A stretch of DNA of 64,000 nucleotides, from NCBI RefSeq assembly GCF_020400605.1, contig NZ_JAINRD010000002.1, forward strand, positions 62,001-126,000, read 5' to 3'. The translations under genes were made by a program, and so were the position numbers. Below, piece after piece: positions 30,586 through 41,920 of this stretch. The notes under the pieces are model-generated. The model had not been told where the DNA came from. It worked only from the letters and a program-made list of their open reading frames with translations, and made no database searches. This DNA comes from Streptomyces aculeolatus (GTDB lineage Bacteria > Actinomycetota > Actinomycetes > Streptomycetales > Streptomycetaceae). How positions within the stretch are numbered: position 1 is the first letter of the stretch; each line of letters begins with the position of its first letter.

Positions 30586-31803
30586 GTGGAGGAGACACGG
30601 CCGGAGCGGATCGTCGGGGGGCGCTACCGGCTTGTCGGAGAACTCGGCGTCGGCGGGTTCGGGCGGGTGTGGAAGGCGCACGACGAGGCGCTGGGCGTGG
30701 AGGTCGCGGTCAAGGAGGTGTGGCTGCCGCAACAGGGGGGCTCGGCGGGGGAGCACCAGGAGCGGGTGGTCCGCGCCGCCCGTGAGGCCCGCAACGCGGC
30801 CCGCCTGCGCGACCATCCGCATGTCGTCGCGGTCCACGACGTGGTGGTCGAGGACGGCGCGCCCTGGATCGTGATGCGCCTGGTCGACGGGCGCTCCCTG
30901 GAGGAGCGGCTGCGCGCGGACGGGCGGCTGCCCGAGCCGCTCGTGACCGAGACGGCCGTCGCCCTCCTCAAGGCGCTGAAGGCCGCCCACGCGGCCGGGA
31001 TCGTGCACCGCGACCTGAAGCCCGCGAACGTGATGCTCACCGACGACGACCAGATCCTCCTCGCCGACTTCGGCATCGCCGTGCACGAGACCGACACCCG
31101 CCTCACCACCACGGGCGGAGTCATCGGCTCCGTCGAGTACATGGCCCCCGAGCGCCTCAACGGCCTTCAGGACCAGGCCGCCGGCGACCTGTTCTCCCTC
31201 GGAGTCACCCTGTACGAGGCGATCGAGGGCACGTCCCCGTTCCGCCGGGAGACGCCCACGGCCACCCTCGCCGCCGTGGCCCTCCACGATCCGCCGCCGA
31301 TGCGCCACGCCGGCCCCGTCCTCGCCTCGCTCGTCACCGCCCTGCTGGCCAAGAAGCCCGAGGACCGCCCGAGCGTGGACAGCACCCTGGCGGTGCTCCG
31401 CGCCGCCGTACCCACGGCCACGGCGCCGGCGCCCGGGCCGCCCCAGCGGGGACGCGGCGCATCGGCCGGGCCCCCTGCCCCCACGGCGGTGCTGCCCGAG
31501 CCCGTGACCAGCCTTGCGCGTGCCGGGCGGGTGATCACGGGGAGCTGGTTCCTGCTCGCCGGGATCGCCCTGATCGTGTTCGGCTGCTACATGTTCAGCA
31601 CCGAGGGCGGCTGGGAGGGCGCCTACCCCATCAGCGTGGCCACCGCCGCCCTGGTCGCGGCGTTCTTCGGGCTGGCGGCGGTGTTCTTCCGGTGGAAGCA
31701 ACCGGGCGGGCCGCCCTTCCGGGGGATGGCCGGACTCTTCTTCCCCGTCTTCCTCCCGCTGACCGCGGTCTGGGTGGTGTGGAACGCGGTGCTGCTCGCC
31801 TAG
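30586..31803 (+). CDS. Hanks-type Ser/Thr protein kinase with C-terminal membrane domain
   Basis: 405 residues from a GTG. The kinase domain occupies about 12-270: Gly-loop GELGVGGFGRVW, ATP-Lys in VAVKEVWLP, catalytic loop IVHRDLKPANVML near 140-153, DFG near 158, activation loop with LTTTGGVIGSVEYMAPE, and the domain end KKPEDRPSVDSTL. A Pro/Ala linker (275-305) leads to three hydrophobic segments at about 309-331, 345-363 and 378-402. There are no PASTA repeats or other extracellular sensor, so the signal is probably sensed in the membrane or in the cytoplasm. It is a single gene with its own upstream region, and its targets are unknown. Confidence 0.92.
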   Translation: MEETRPERIVGGRYRLVGELGVGGFGRVWKAHDEALGVEVAVKEVWLPQQGGSAGEHQERVVRAAREARNAARLRDHPHVVAVHDVVVEDGAPWIVMRLVDGRSLEERLRADGRLPEPLVTETAVALLKALKAAHAAGIVHRDLKPANVMLTDDDQILLADFGIAVHETDTRLTTTGGVIGSVEYMAPERLNGLQDQAAGDLFSLGVTLYEAIEGTSPFRRETPTATLAAVALHDPPPMRHAGPVLASLVTALLAKKPEDRPSVDSTLAVLRAAVPTATAPAPGPPQRGRGASAGPPAPTAVLPEPVTSLARAGRVITGSWFLLAGIALIVFGCYMFSTEGGWEGAYPISVATAALVAAFFGLAAVFFRWKQPGGPPFRGMAGLFFPVFLPLTAVWVVWNAVLLA

Positions 31804-31836
31804 CGACGCGGCGTCCTCAGGGGACGGCCGGCGGGT

Positions 31837-32361
31837 TCAGGGGGACGGCGGGGAGTTGCCGTCCAGGCGGCGGTAGTCGTCCAGCAGTACGACGGCCACG
31901 GCGCCGGCCGCGGTGGCGCACCGCTCGTACTCCTCCTCCGACAGGGCGCCGGGCGTGTTCCTGATCAGGCCGACCGCTCCCAGGACCCGGCCGCGGAACC
32001 GCAGCGGGAAGGCGTACAGCGCGCCGGTCTCCGGCGGCGGCGTCCGCGTCAGCGGCCGGAACGCCGGCCGGCGCCAGCGGTGGCCGCGCAGGTCGGGGAC
32101 GACGACGGGGCGGCCCAGGGCGGCCGCGCGTACGGACGGTCCCTCGTCCAGCGCGAACTGCAGCGCCTCCAGGCCCAGCGCCGCGACGTCGGAGGCGTAG
32201 CACACGTGCTGGTGCGGGCCCCGGCCGAGCAGCGAGATCGTCACGGCGTCCATGCCGAGGTCGCGGCGGAGCAGCCGGCACAGCCGGCCGGGCAGCCCGC
32301 CCGGTCCGCCGCCGAGGGCGGTGTCGAAGACCGATTGCCTGACGGTGAAACGGTCGTCCAT
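31837..32361 (-). CDS. GAF-domain protein
   Basis: 174 residues from the ATG at 32361. A start at 32427 is possible and would add 22 residues of unlikely sequence. A single GAF domain spans about 20-150 with MDAVTISLLGRG, ALQFALDEGPSVRAAALGRPVVVPDL, and ALYAFPLRFRGRVLGAVGL. Unlike many Streptomyces GAF-ANTAR proteins it ends soon after the domain (VAVVLLDDYRRLDG), with no RNA-binding ANTAR helix bundle. It is probably a sensor or partner subunit. It is convergent with the kinase gene. Confidence 0.8.
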   Translation of the reverse strand: MDDRFTVRQSVFDTALGGGPGGLPGRLCRLLRRDLGMDAVTISLLGRGPHQHVCYASDVAALGLEALQFALDEGPSVRAAALGRPVVVPDLRGHRWRRPAFRPLTRTPPPETGALYAFPLRFRGRVLGAVGLIRNTPGALSEEEYERCATAAGAVAVVLLDDYRRLDGNSPPSP

Positions 32362-32549
32362 CCCTCTCACTCGATACGGAGACGATGTGTGCTGCTGGTC
32401 ACGGCACAAGTACCCGCGATACGGCATTCAGTCACCCCGCTTTTCCACCGGACGCGGGCCCGCCCGGCCGCGGGGGGTTGGCGTGCGCCGAGCGGGGCAC
32501 TCGGCGTGTGTCACGCCGACACCGAGGAGCCGACATCGAGGAGGCCGTC

Positions 32550-32924
32550 ATGCCCGTCGCCACGTTCTGCCTGGTCGCGGTGGACTGCCCGGAGCCGCGC
32601 AGGCTGGCCGAGTTCTACCGCGGGCTGCTCGGGGGCGAGGTGAAGGCGTACAGCGACGACTGGTACGACCTCTTCGCGCCGGACGGCACCCGGCTCGCCT
32701 TCCAGCGCGCCCCCGGCCTGCGCCCGCCGGACTGGCCGCGGGCCGACGACAACTCGCAGCAGCTCCACCTCGACCTGCGGGTCACCGACGTCGAGGCGGC
32801 GGAGCGCGAGGCCCTGGCGCTGGGCGCCCGGCCGCTGGACACGGACGACGACGGGGGCAGGCGGGAGTTCCGCGTGTACGCGGACCCGGCGGGCCACCCG
32901 TTCTGCTTCGTCTACGGGTCGTGA
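32550..32924 (+). CDS. VOC (glyoxalase/bleomycin-resistance-like) domain protein
   Basis: 124 residues with GAGGAGGCCGTC upstream. It shows two beta-alpha-beta-beta-beta modules: FCLVAVDCPEPRRLAEFYRGLLGGEV, and LHLDLRVTDVEAAEREALALGARPL, ending ADPAGHPFCFVYG. The metal-site His/Glu of glyoxalases are only partly recognisable, so an enzyme activity is not claimed. It lies 53 nt upstream of the zinc dehydrogenase on the same strand and may share its transcript. Confidence 0.82.
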   Translation: MPVATFCLVAVDCPEPRRLAEFYRGLLGGEVKAYSDDWYDLFAPDGTRLAFQRAPGLRPPDWPRADDNSQQLHLDLRVTDVEAAEREALALGARPLDTDDDGGRREFRVYADPAGHPFCFVYGS

Positions 32925-32977
32925 GCGCCGGGCGGGTACCCGGGCGAGGCACGGGCACCGACCCCGGAGGTGAGTCG

Positions 32978-34159
32978 ATGAAGGCCGCGGTATGGCACGG
33001 CAAGCGGGACGTACGCGTCGAGGAGGTGCCCGATCCGTCGCTGAAGCACCCCACCGACGCGGTGGTACGGATCACCTCGTCCGGACTGTGCGGCTCCGAC
33101 CTGCACCTCTACGAGATCCTCGCCCCGTTCATGACCCCCGGGGACATCCTGGGGCACGAGCCGATGGGCGTGGTCGAGGAGGTCGGCGGCGAGGTCGCGA
33201 ACCTCGCGCCCGGCGACCGCGTCGTCGTGCCCTTCCAGATCGCCTGCGGCGACTGCCGCATGTGCCGGGAGGGGCTGCAGACCCAGTGCGAGACGACCCA
33301 GGTGCGCGAGCACGGCATGGGTGCCCGGCTCTTCGGCTACACCAAGCTCTACGGCGCCGTCCCCGGGGCGCAGGCCGAGTACCTGCGGGTGCCGCAGGCG
33401 CACTACGGCCCCGTGAAGGTGCCCGAGGGACCGGCGGACGACCGCTATCTGTTCCTGTCCGACGTGCTGCCCACCGCGTGGCAGGCCGTGGCGTACGCCG
33501 GCATCCCCGAGGGCGGCAGCGTCGCGGTCATCGGCCTCGGCCCGATCGGCGACATGTGCTGCCGTATCGCGCTGCACCGGGGCGCCGGACAGGTCATCGG
33601 CGTGGACCTCGTCGACGAGCGGCTGCGGCGCGTCCGCGAGCGCGGCGCCGAGACGGTCGACCTGCGGGCCGAGAATGACGTGGCCGCCGCCGTCCGCGAC
33701 CGGACCGAGGGGCGCGGCCCCGACGCCGTCATCGACGCGGTCGGCGCGGAGGCGCACGGCAGCCCCGTGGGCAAGCTGATGCAGACCATCGGCGGGCTGC
33801 TGCCCGGCAGGCTGGCGGAACAGGCGGCCGGCAAGGCGGGCGTGGACCGGATGTCCGCCCTCTACACGGCCCTGGACATGGTGCGCCGCGGCGGCACGGT
33901 CTCGGTGATCGGCGTGTACGGCGGCGCGGTCGACCCGATGCCGCTGCTGACGATTTTCGACAAGCAGCTCCAGCTCCGCTTCGGCCAGGCCAATGTCCGC
34001 CGCTGGGTGCCGGACATCCTGCCGCTGCTGGAGGGCGAGGACGTCCTCGGCGTCGACTCGTTCGCCACCCACCACCTGCCGCTGGAGCGGACTCCCGAGG
34101 CGTACGAGATGTTCCAGAAGAAGGCGGACGGAGCGGTGAAGGTCGTGCTCGAACCCTGA
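32978..34159 (+). CDS. Zinc-dependent alcohol dehydrogenase (MDR family)
   Basis: 393 residues with GGAGGTGAGTCG before the ATG. The catalytic zinc ligands lie in SSGLCGSDLH (Cys about 38) and GHEPMGVVEEVG (His/Glu about 62-63). The structural-zinc cysteines form CGDCRMCREGLQTQCE. The Rossmann motif is VIGLGPIGDMC with an acidic GVDLVDERL strand. Length and the long loop near residues 270-290 resemble glutathione-independent formaldehyde dehydrogenase-like members, but cofactor recycling residues cannot be judged. It oxidises an alcohol or aldehyde with NAD(P). It ends at a strong bidirectional hairpin. Confidence 0.88.
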   Translation: MKAAVWHGKRDVRVEEVPDPSLKHPTDAVVRITSSGLCGSDLHLYEILAPFMTPGDILGHEPMGVVEEVGGEVANLAPGDRVVVPFQIACGDCRMCREGLQTQCETTQVREHGMGARLFGYTKLYGAVPGAQAEYLRVPQAHYGPVKVPEGPADDRYLFLSDVLPTAWQAVAYAGIPEGGSVAVIGLGPIGDMCCRIALHRGAGQVIGVDLVDERLRRVRERGAETVDLRAENDVAAAVRDRTEGRGPDAVIDAVGAEAHGSPVGKLMQTIGGLLPGRLAEQAAGKAGVDRMSALYTALDMVRRGGTVSVIGVYGGAVDPMPLLTIFDKQLQLRFGQANVRRWVPDILPLLEGEDVLGVDSFATHHLPLERTPEAYEMFQKKADGAVKVVLEP

Positions 34160-34174
34160 GCCGCCGCGCAGCCG

Positions 34175-34213
34175 GCGTCCGCGCTCCCGTTCTCCGGGCG
34201 GGAGCGCGGACGC
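34175..34213. terminator. Perfect 15-bp stem bidirectional terminator
   Basis: GCGTCCGCGCTCCCG at 34175-34189 pairs exactly with 34199-34213 across a 9-nt loop. It sits between the convergent dehydrogenase (+) and catalase (-) genes, five nt from the catalase stop codon. Confidence 0.8.
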
Positions 34214-34217
34214 GTAC

Positions 34218-36404
<2,187 letters not shown>

Positions 36405-36445
36405 CGCTGTTCCTCGTTCCTGTCGGACCTCGGGCACCGCCCGGG

Positions 36446-36471
36446 GTAGCCCCCGTATCGCGGCTCCAAAC
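36446..36471 (-). promoter_or_regulatory. SigB-like promoter of the catalase gene
   Basis: On the minus strand GTTT-N15-GGGCTAC lies 42 nt before the catalase ATG. It fits the SigB consensus GNNT-N14-16-GGGTAC except for one inserted C. It would start transcription about 35 nt before the ATG. Confidence 0.4.
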
Positions 36472-36815
36472 GCCGTCAGGTCCAGACTTCCATGATTTGT
36501 ACGAGTCCATCCCGATCGGTTCCCCCGGCAGAGGCACGTGAGGCGTCCGGTCGTGCGATGTGCCGCGGCGGCGTAATCTGAAGACGTCGTCGGGCGCATC
36601 CCCGTTTGCGCCGCCCGGTGGCGGGCAGGCGGACATACGTGCTTCGGACCAGAGGCACGCCGCGGGAGTCATCGGCTTCGCAGCCGTCCGCGCTCCGGCC
36701 GCCCGGCGGTCCGGAGCGTCGTCGTTTCCGGCCCGGCCGCCCCTGACGCGGCGCGGCGCCGCCGCCGTCCTCCCGCGAGAACTGAACGTTTGCAACTCGC
36801 CCGAGGGAGGCCCCC
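36472..36815. promoter_or_regulatory. Divergent intergenic region, catalase / sigma factor
   Basis: About 344 nt with no gene on either strand. It should hold the promoter of the sigma-factor gene. A GTTT at 36606-36609 is followed 15 nt later by GGGCAG, a weak SigB-like match. No operator palindrome was recognised. Confidence 0.35.
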
Positions 36816-37622
36816 GTGGCGTACATCCGGGCAAGGACCAGGAAACACCCCCACGACGACGCACCCGACACCTCCGCGGAGTTCCGCCGGCTCGCCGGCA
36901 TGCCGGAAGGGCCGGAGAAGAAGGCGCTGCGACAGGAGGTCGTACGCGCCTGGATGCCGATGGCCGAGCGGCTCGCCCGCCGGTTCAGGAACCGCGGCGA
37001 GGCGCTGGAGGACCTGGAGCAGGTCGCACACCTCGGCCTGGTCAAGGCCGTCGGACGCTACGACCCGGAGCGCGGCAACGCCTTCGAGAGCTTCGCCGTG
37101 CCGACGATCGTCGGCGAGCTGAAGCGGCACTTCCGCGACCACATGTGGGGCGTGCACGTGCCCCGCCGGGTCCAGGAGCTGCGCAACCGCGTCCGCAGCG
37201 CGAGCATGGCGCTGGCCACGACCGCCGACGACCGCTTCCCGCCGACCGCGGACCTCGCCGAGGAGGCCGGGCTGACCGAGGACGAGGTACGCACGGGCCT
37301 CCAGGCCCTGGAGAGCTACGCCACCCTCTCCCTCGACGCCACCCTGACCGACACCGGCGACGGCTACTCGCTCGCCGACACCGTCGCCAGCACCGAACCC
37401 GGCTTCGACCAGGCCGTCGACCGCGAAGCCGCCCGGCCCCACCTGAGCAGCCTGCCGGAACGCGAACGCGAGATCCTCTACCTGCGCTTCTTCTGCGACA
37501 TGACGCAGAGCAGCATCGCCGAGCACCTCGGCATCTCGCAGATGCACGTCTCCCGTCTGATCAGCAACACCTGCGCACGCGTCTGCGAACGCGTGCAGGC
37601 CGACCGGGCCGCGGCCGCGTAG
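36816..37622 (+). CDS. Group 3 RNA polymerase sigma factor (SigB/SigF/SigG type)
   Basis: 268 residues from a GTG with GAGGGAGG upstream. Region 2 contains ERLARRFRNRGEALEDLEQVAHLGLVKAVGRYDPERGNAFESFAVPTIVGELKRHFRD, the hallmark of SigB/F/G-type stress and sporulation sigmas. Region 3 is VHVPRRVQELRNRV through LAEEAGLTEDEVRTGL. Region 4 has REREILYLRFFCDMTQSSIAEHLGISQMHVSRLI. These sigma factors are held by RsbW-type anti-sigma kinases, but none is adjacent here. It is divergent from the catalase gene and is a candidate controller of the surrounding stress genes. Region 2 shadow frames in the same DNA are not genes. Confidence 0.92.
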   Translation: MAYIRARTRKHPHDDAPDTSAEFRRLAGMPEGPEKKALRQEVVRAWMPMAERLARRFRNRGEALEDLEQVAHLGLVKAVGRYDPERGNAFESFAVPTIVGELKRHFRDHMWGVHVPRRVQELRNRVRSASMALATTADDRFPPTADLAEEAGLTEDEVRTGLQALESYATLSLDATLTDTGDGYSLADTVASTEPGFDQAVDREAARPHLSSLPEREREILYLRFFCDMTQSSIAEHLGISQMHVSRLISNTCARVCERVQADRAAAA

Positions 37623-37814
37623 GACCGGCGGCAGCGCCCCGTCGCTCCCGGCACCGTACTGGAGGCCGGCCACAGGCCGGGGTCCCCAGGAGTGTGTGCC
37701 GCATCCGATGGCGCGGGGGCGGTTCGTGCCTAGCGTGCGGGACCAGGCGCCCGTCGCGGGGAAGGATGCCGGGCCGGGTGCCCGGCCATCCCCCCCCCAC
37801 GACGGGAGAACCCC

Positions 37815-38816
37815 ATGGCGGTTCGTGACCGCACCCGTGCTCGTCCCCGGGCCGTGCTGTGCGCGCTGCTGGCGCCGCTCGCCCTGGTCGCCGCGATGCT
37901 CGCGGCGCCCGCGCCGGCGAGCGCCTCGTCGGCCGGCCTCACGCCGGTCACCGGCTTCGGCTCCAACCCCGGCAACCTCGGCATGTACGCCTACGTCCCC
38001 GACGGCCTGCCCGCCGGTGCGCCGCTCGTGCTCGCGCTGCACGGGTGCACGCAGAGCGCGAGCGACTACCACGGCCACTCCGGCTGGGCCGAGCTGGCCG
38101 ACGCACACGGCTTCGCCGTGGTCTACCCGCAGACCACCGGCGCGAACAACGCCAACTCCTGCTTCAACTGGTTCCAGTCGGGCGACACCGCGCGCGGCCG
38201 GGGCGAGGCGCTGTCCGTCAAGCAGATGGCCGACCACGCCGCCGCGCTCTACGGCACGGACCCCGAGCGCGTCTTCGTCACCGGCCTCTCGGCCGGCGGC
38301 GCCATGACCGCGGAGCTGCTGGCCGCGTACCCCGACGTCTTCGCCGGCGGTTCCGTCGCCGCGGGGGTACCGGCCGGCTGCGCGCGCAGCCTCGTCGACG
38401 CCTACATGTGCATGTACGTCCAGTCCGGGAAGACGCCGCGGCAGTGGGGCGACCTGGCGCGCGCCGCCTCCGGCGGCTGGGGCGGGCCGTGGCCGCGGGT
38501 CGCCGTCTGGCACGGCACGGCCGACACCACGGTGGTGCCGGCGAACGCAGCCGAGTCACGTGATCAGTGGACCGACGTCCACGGCACGGGGCAGACGCCC
38601 GCGGAGACGACGACGCTGCCGGGCGGCACGACGCGGGCCTCGTACGAGGACGCGACCGGCCGCTCCGTGGTGGAGACGTACACGGTCTCCGGCATGGGCC
38701 ACGGCCTGCCCGTCGACCCGGGTACGGCGTCCGGGCAGTGCGGCACCGCGGGCACGTACTACCCGGACCGCCTCTGCGCCGGCCACTACACCGCGCAGTT
38801 CTGGGGCCTGCTGTGA
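37815..38816 (+). CDS. Secreted PHB-depolymerase-family esterase
   Basis: 333 residues. A Sec signal peptide (Arg-rich n-region, hydrophobic ALLAPLALVAAMLAA, cleavage after ASAS near 38) leads into an alpha/beta hydrolase of the LpqC/PHB depolymerase family: LVLALHGCTQSASDYHGHSGWAELAD, nucleophile elbow TGLSAGGAM near 157, and late His in SGMGHGLPV. Paired cysteines (CTQS, SCFNWFQ, CARS, CMYV, QCGTAGTYYPDRLC) fit an exported protein. Family members cleave polyhydroxyalkanoate, feruloyl or acetyl-xylan esters; the exact ester is not determinable. It has a separate promoter region and a strong terminator. Confidence 0.88.
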   Translation: MAVRDRTRARPRAVLCALLAPLALVAAMLAAPAPASASSAGLTPVTGFGSNPGNLGMYAYVPDGLPAGAPLVLALHGCTQSASDYHGHSGWAELADAHGFAVVYPQTTGANNANSCFNWFQSGDTARGRGEALSVKQMADHAAALYGTDPERVFVTGLSAGGAMTAELLAAYPDVFAGGSVAAGVPAGCARSLVDAYMCMYVQSGKTPRQWGDLARAASGGWGGPWPRVAVWHGTADTTVVPANAAESRDQWTDVHGTGQTPAETTTLPGGTTRASYEDATGRSVVETYTVSGMGHGLPVDPGTASGQCGTAGTYYPDRLCAGHYTAQFWGLL

Positions 38817-38828
38817 CACCGGCGCCCC

Positions 38829-38857
38829 GACGGGCCCGGCCGCCGGCCGGGCCCGTC
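38829..38857. terminator. Perfect 13-bp stem bidirectional terminator
   Basis: GACGGGCCCGGCC at 38829-38841 and its exact complement at 38845-38857 enclose a 3-nt loop between the convergent esterase and PucR-type genes. The right arm overlaps the PucR stop codon by two bases. Confidence 0.75.
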
Positions 38858-40850
38858 ACCCCGGCGCAGCGGGCGGGGAGAGCATGGCGTGCACCTTCAC
38901 CGCCAGGTGCGCCTGGAGCCCGTGGTCGCCGTGCCGCCACTGCGGGCCCAGCAGGGCGGTGATGCGGTCGATGCGCTGGTAGAGGGTGTTGACGTGGACG
39001 TAGAGCTCGGCGGCGGTGCGGGTGAGGTTGGCGTCGCAGGCGAAGTACGTCGTCATGGTGCGGGCCAGGTCGCCGCCGCGGCGCTCGTCGTAGTCGAGCA
39101 CCGGGCCGAGGGTGCGGCGGACGAAGCGGCGCAGCTCCTCGCGGCCGGTCTGGTGGAACAGCAGGCCGTAGACGCCGAGTTCGTCGGGTGAGGCGCCCTC
39201 GCCGTCGCGGTCCAGGGCGAGCAGCACGTCCAGGCAGCGCACCGCGTCCGGGTGGGCCTCGACGATGGTCTCCAGCCCGGCGGACGCGGCCGCGGCGCCG
39301 ACGGTGACCGCCGTGTCCAGGGTGCGCCCCAGGTGCTCGGCCAGCGCGCGGGCCTGCCCGCCGGGGTCCGCGTCGCCGGACAGCAGGACCACGACGTCGC
39401 CGTGGTGCTCGCCGGCCAGCCCGCCGTGGCGGGCCGCGTACGGTGCCGCGGCGTCCGCGATGCGCCGGCGGGACGCGCCGTTGCGGGAGCGGGCGGTGAG
39501 CACGGTGTGCGGGCGGCCGTGGGCGATGCCCATCAGAGCGGCCCGGCGGCGCAGCCCCTCGGGGTCGCGGTGGGGCGACGACAGCAGGTCGTCGAGGAAC
39601 TCGCCGCGCAGCCGGTGCTCCGCCTCGGCCACGGTCCGCTCCCCGAGCAGCAGCAGCGCGGTGACCATCGCCGCCCGCTCCAGCAGCCGCACGTCGTCGG
39701 CGCCGATGCGGCGGCAGAGCAGCAGCAGCACGCCCTGCACCTCGCCGCCCGCGACCACGGGGGTGGCGCAGGCGGCGGACCCGCCGCCGGCCGCCGGCAC
39801 GCGGCGCGTCCTGCGCGCGTCGGTGCTGAGCACGCGTGCCTCGCGTACGGCACGCGCCGCCGGACAGGAGTCGGGCAGCGCGCCCTCGGCGCGGGCCTGT
39901 TCGACGACCGGGTCGGTGCCGGCCGCCGCCATGGTGCGCCCGCGCGGGTCGAGGACCAGCAGACCACCGCCGAGCACCTCCGCGAGGGTGTCGGCGACGT
40001 CCGCGAGGCCGCCGCCGTCCAGGACGATCCTGGTCAGCCGCTCGTGCAGGGCCGCGGCCCGCTCGATGGACTCGCTGTGCGCCTGGATGACCGCGTTGGC
40101 CTCGGTGAGTTCCTCGACGGTGCGGCGCACGTCCTGGAAGAGGGTGGCGTTCTCGATGGCGATGGCCGCGTGGTTGGCGAGGGAGACCAGCAGCGCCACC
40201 TCGGCCGGCGAGAAGGGGCGGGCGCGGCGGTTGGCGGCGAAGAGCACGCCGATGACCCGGTCGCCCAGGGACAGCGGAACGCCCTGGATCGCGGTGACGC
40301 CCTCGCCGCCGACGGTGTCGTCGATGGTGTGGTCGAAGCGCGGGTCGTTGAGGTAGTCCGGGGTGTGGTACGGCACGCCCGTCTTGGCGACGAGGCCGCC
40401 GAGCCCCGCGCCCATCGCGAGCCGCACCTGCTTGAAGGCGTCGGTGCGGATGCCGTCGGTGACGCGCATGTACGTGTCGCCGCGGTCGTCGTCGTTGAGC
40501 ATGAGGTACGCGGCGTCGGTGCCGATGAGCTGGCGGACGCGGCGGACGATCGCCTGCAGCACCGCCTCCAGGTCGCGCAGCGAGGACAGGTCGCCCGCCG
40601 TCTCGTACAGCGCGGCCAGCTCCGCCTCGCGGCGGCGGCGCTCCTCCAACTGCGCGCGTACCGCCAGCGCGTCGTCGACCAGCGGGCGCAGCGCCTCGGC
40701 GGTCTCACCCTGCGCGCCGGCGAGCAGTTCCTCGTAGTCCGCCCCGGAGGCGCCTTCGCGCAGCAGGCGCAGCAGGCGTTCGGCCGCCGGTCCGGCCGCC
40801 CCGCCTGCGGACCCCGCGCCGTGGGCGGTGCGGGGCGGGTCTGCGCCCAT
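38856..40850 (-). CDS. GAF-containing PucR/CdaR-type transcriptional regulator
   Basis: About 664 residues from the ATG at 40850, which has AGGAGG six nt upstream. A GTG at 40868 is possible. A coiled segment (EERRRREAELAALYETAGDL) leads into a GAF domain at about 90-240 (LQAIVRRVRQLIGTDAAYLML, GVPYHTPDYLNDPRF, FSPAEVALLVSLANHAAIAIENA). A second ligand-like region follows. The C-terminus is a PucR helix-turn-helix: MTTYFACDANLTRTAAELYVHVNTLYQRIDRIT. Such regulators sense small molecules and control adjacent catabolic operons. It is the last gene after livM (coupled), so it probably controls uptake by the Liv transporter. The inducer is unknown. Confidence 0.88.
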   Translation of the reverse strand: MGADPPRTAHGAGSAGGAAGPAAERLLRLLREGASGADYEELLAGAQGETAEALRPLVDDALAVRAQLEERRRREAELAALYETAGDLSSLRDLEAVLQAIVRRVRQLIGTDAAYLMLNDDDRGDTYMRVTDGIRTDAFKQVRLAMGAGLGGLVAKTGVPYHTPDYLNDPRFDHTIDDTVGGEGVTAIQGVPLSLGDRVIGVLFAANRRARPFSPAEVALLVSLANHAAIAIENATLFQDVRRTVEELTEANAVIQAHSESIERAAALHERLTRIVLDGGGLADVADTLAEVLGGGLLVLDPRGRTMAAAGTDPVVEQARAEGALPDSCPAARAVREARVLSTDARRTRRVPAAGGGSAACATPVVAGGEVQGVLLLLCRRIGADDVRLLERAAMVTALLLLGERTVAEAEHRLRGEFLDDLLSSPHRDPEGLRRRAALMGIAHGRPHTVLTARSRNGASRRRIADAAAPYAARHGGLAGEHHGDVVVLLSGDADPGGQARALAEHLGRTLDTAVTVGAAAASAGLETIVEAHPDAVRCLDVLLALDRDGEGASPDELGVYGLLFHQTGREELRRFVRRTLGPVLDYDERRGGDLARTMTTYFACDANLTRTAAELYVHVNTLYQRIDRITALLGPQWRHGDHGLQAHLAVKVHAMLSPPAAPG

Positions 40851-40864
40851 CGCGGCCTCCTGAC

Positions 40865-41920
40865 TCACGGCTCCTTGACCAGAGAGCGCTCCGGCCGGTC
40901 GCCGGCGGCGGGATCACGCACCGTACCGTTCCCGGACTCGGCGGACCGCATGCCCGCGCCGCCCCCGCGCCGCTGGAGCAGGTACGACACGGTGCCCCAG
41001 ATGCCGCGGCGGAACAGCAGGACGACGAGGATGAACAGGCTGCCGGTGACGATCCCTACCTCGTCGAACCCGGACGTGGACAGCCAGTCCTCCAGCCGCA
41101 CGACGGCCGCGGCCCCCAGCAGGCTGCCCCACAGGGTGCCGATGCCGCCGAGCACCGTCATGACGACGACCTTGCCCGACGTCGTCCAGTACACCTCCTG
41201 CAGCGAGGCGAACCCGTGGTTGACGGCGTACAGCCCGCCCGCGAGCCCGGAGAGGAACGCGGAGGCGGTGAAGACGACCACCTTGTAGCGGTCGACGGAG
41301 TAGCCGAGCGCCCGGGCGCGCGCCGGGTTGTCCCGGATCGCGGCGACGACGCGGCCGAACGGCGAGTGCACGATGCGCCAGGCGGCGGCCAGCCCGGCCA
41401 GGACCAGCGGCAGCGCCGCGTAGTAGTAGACGAAGGAGTCCGACAGGTCGAGGCCCGGCAGTTCGCGCGGGATGCCCTGCAGCCCGTTCTCGCCGCCGGT
41501 GAGGTCCCCCCACTGGTTGGCGATGAAGTAGATCATCTGCGCGAAGGCCAGGGTGACCATGGCGAAGTAGATGCCGCTGCGGCGTACCGCGAGCAGGCCG
41601 ATCGGCACGGCGACCACCGCGGCGGCCACCGCGCCGCCCGCGACCGCGAGCGGGAAGGGCACGCCGGCGTGGATGGCGACGAGCCCGGTGGCGTACGCCG
41701 AGGTGCCCCAGAACGCGGCGTGGCCGAACGACAGCAGCCCGGCGTGCCCCAGCAGCAGGTCGAACGCGACCGCGAACAGGCCCCAGCAGAGGATGTCGGC
41801 GGCCACCGGCGGATACAGGACCCACGGCAGTCCGAGGACGGCCACCAGGCCGGCGGCCAGCAGCCCCCAGCGCAGCCACGCGGGCCTGGCGCCGAGGCGG
41901 TCGAGCAGGGCGAGGATCAT
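40865..41920 (-). CDS. livM: Branched-chain amino acid-type ABC permease (LivM)
   Basis: 351 residues with about ten membrane segments. Typical blocks are LLLGHAGLLSFGHAAFWGTSAY, SGIYFAMVTLAFAQMIYFI, FGRVVAAIRDNPARARALGYSVDRYK and TSGKVVVMTVLGGIGTLWG. The ATG overlaps the livH stop (ATGA). The cytoplasmic tail is Gly/Arg-rich. It forms the channel with LivH; the substrate is set by the binding protein. Confidence 0.9.
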   Translation of the reverse strand: MILALLDRLGARPAWLRWGLLAAGLVAVLGLPWVLYPPVAADILCWGLFAVAFDLLLGHAGLLSFGHAAFWGTSAYATGLVAIHAGVPFPLAVAGGAVAAAVVAVPIGLLAVRRSGIYFAMVTLAFAQMIYFIANQWGDLTGGENGLQGIPRELPGLDLSDSFVYYYAALPLVLAGLAAAWRIVHSPFGRVVAAIRDNPARARALGYSVDRYKVVVFTASAFLSGLAGGLYAVNHGFASLQEVYWTTSGKVVVMTVLGGIGTLWGSLLGAAAVVRLEDWLSTSGFDEVGIVTGSLFILVVLLFRRGIWGTVSYLLQRRGGGAGMRSAESGNGTVRDPAAGDRPERSLVKEP

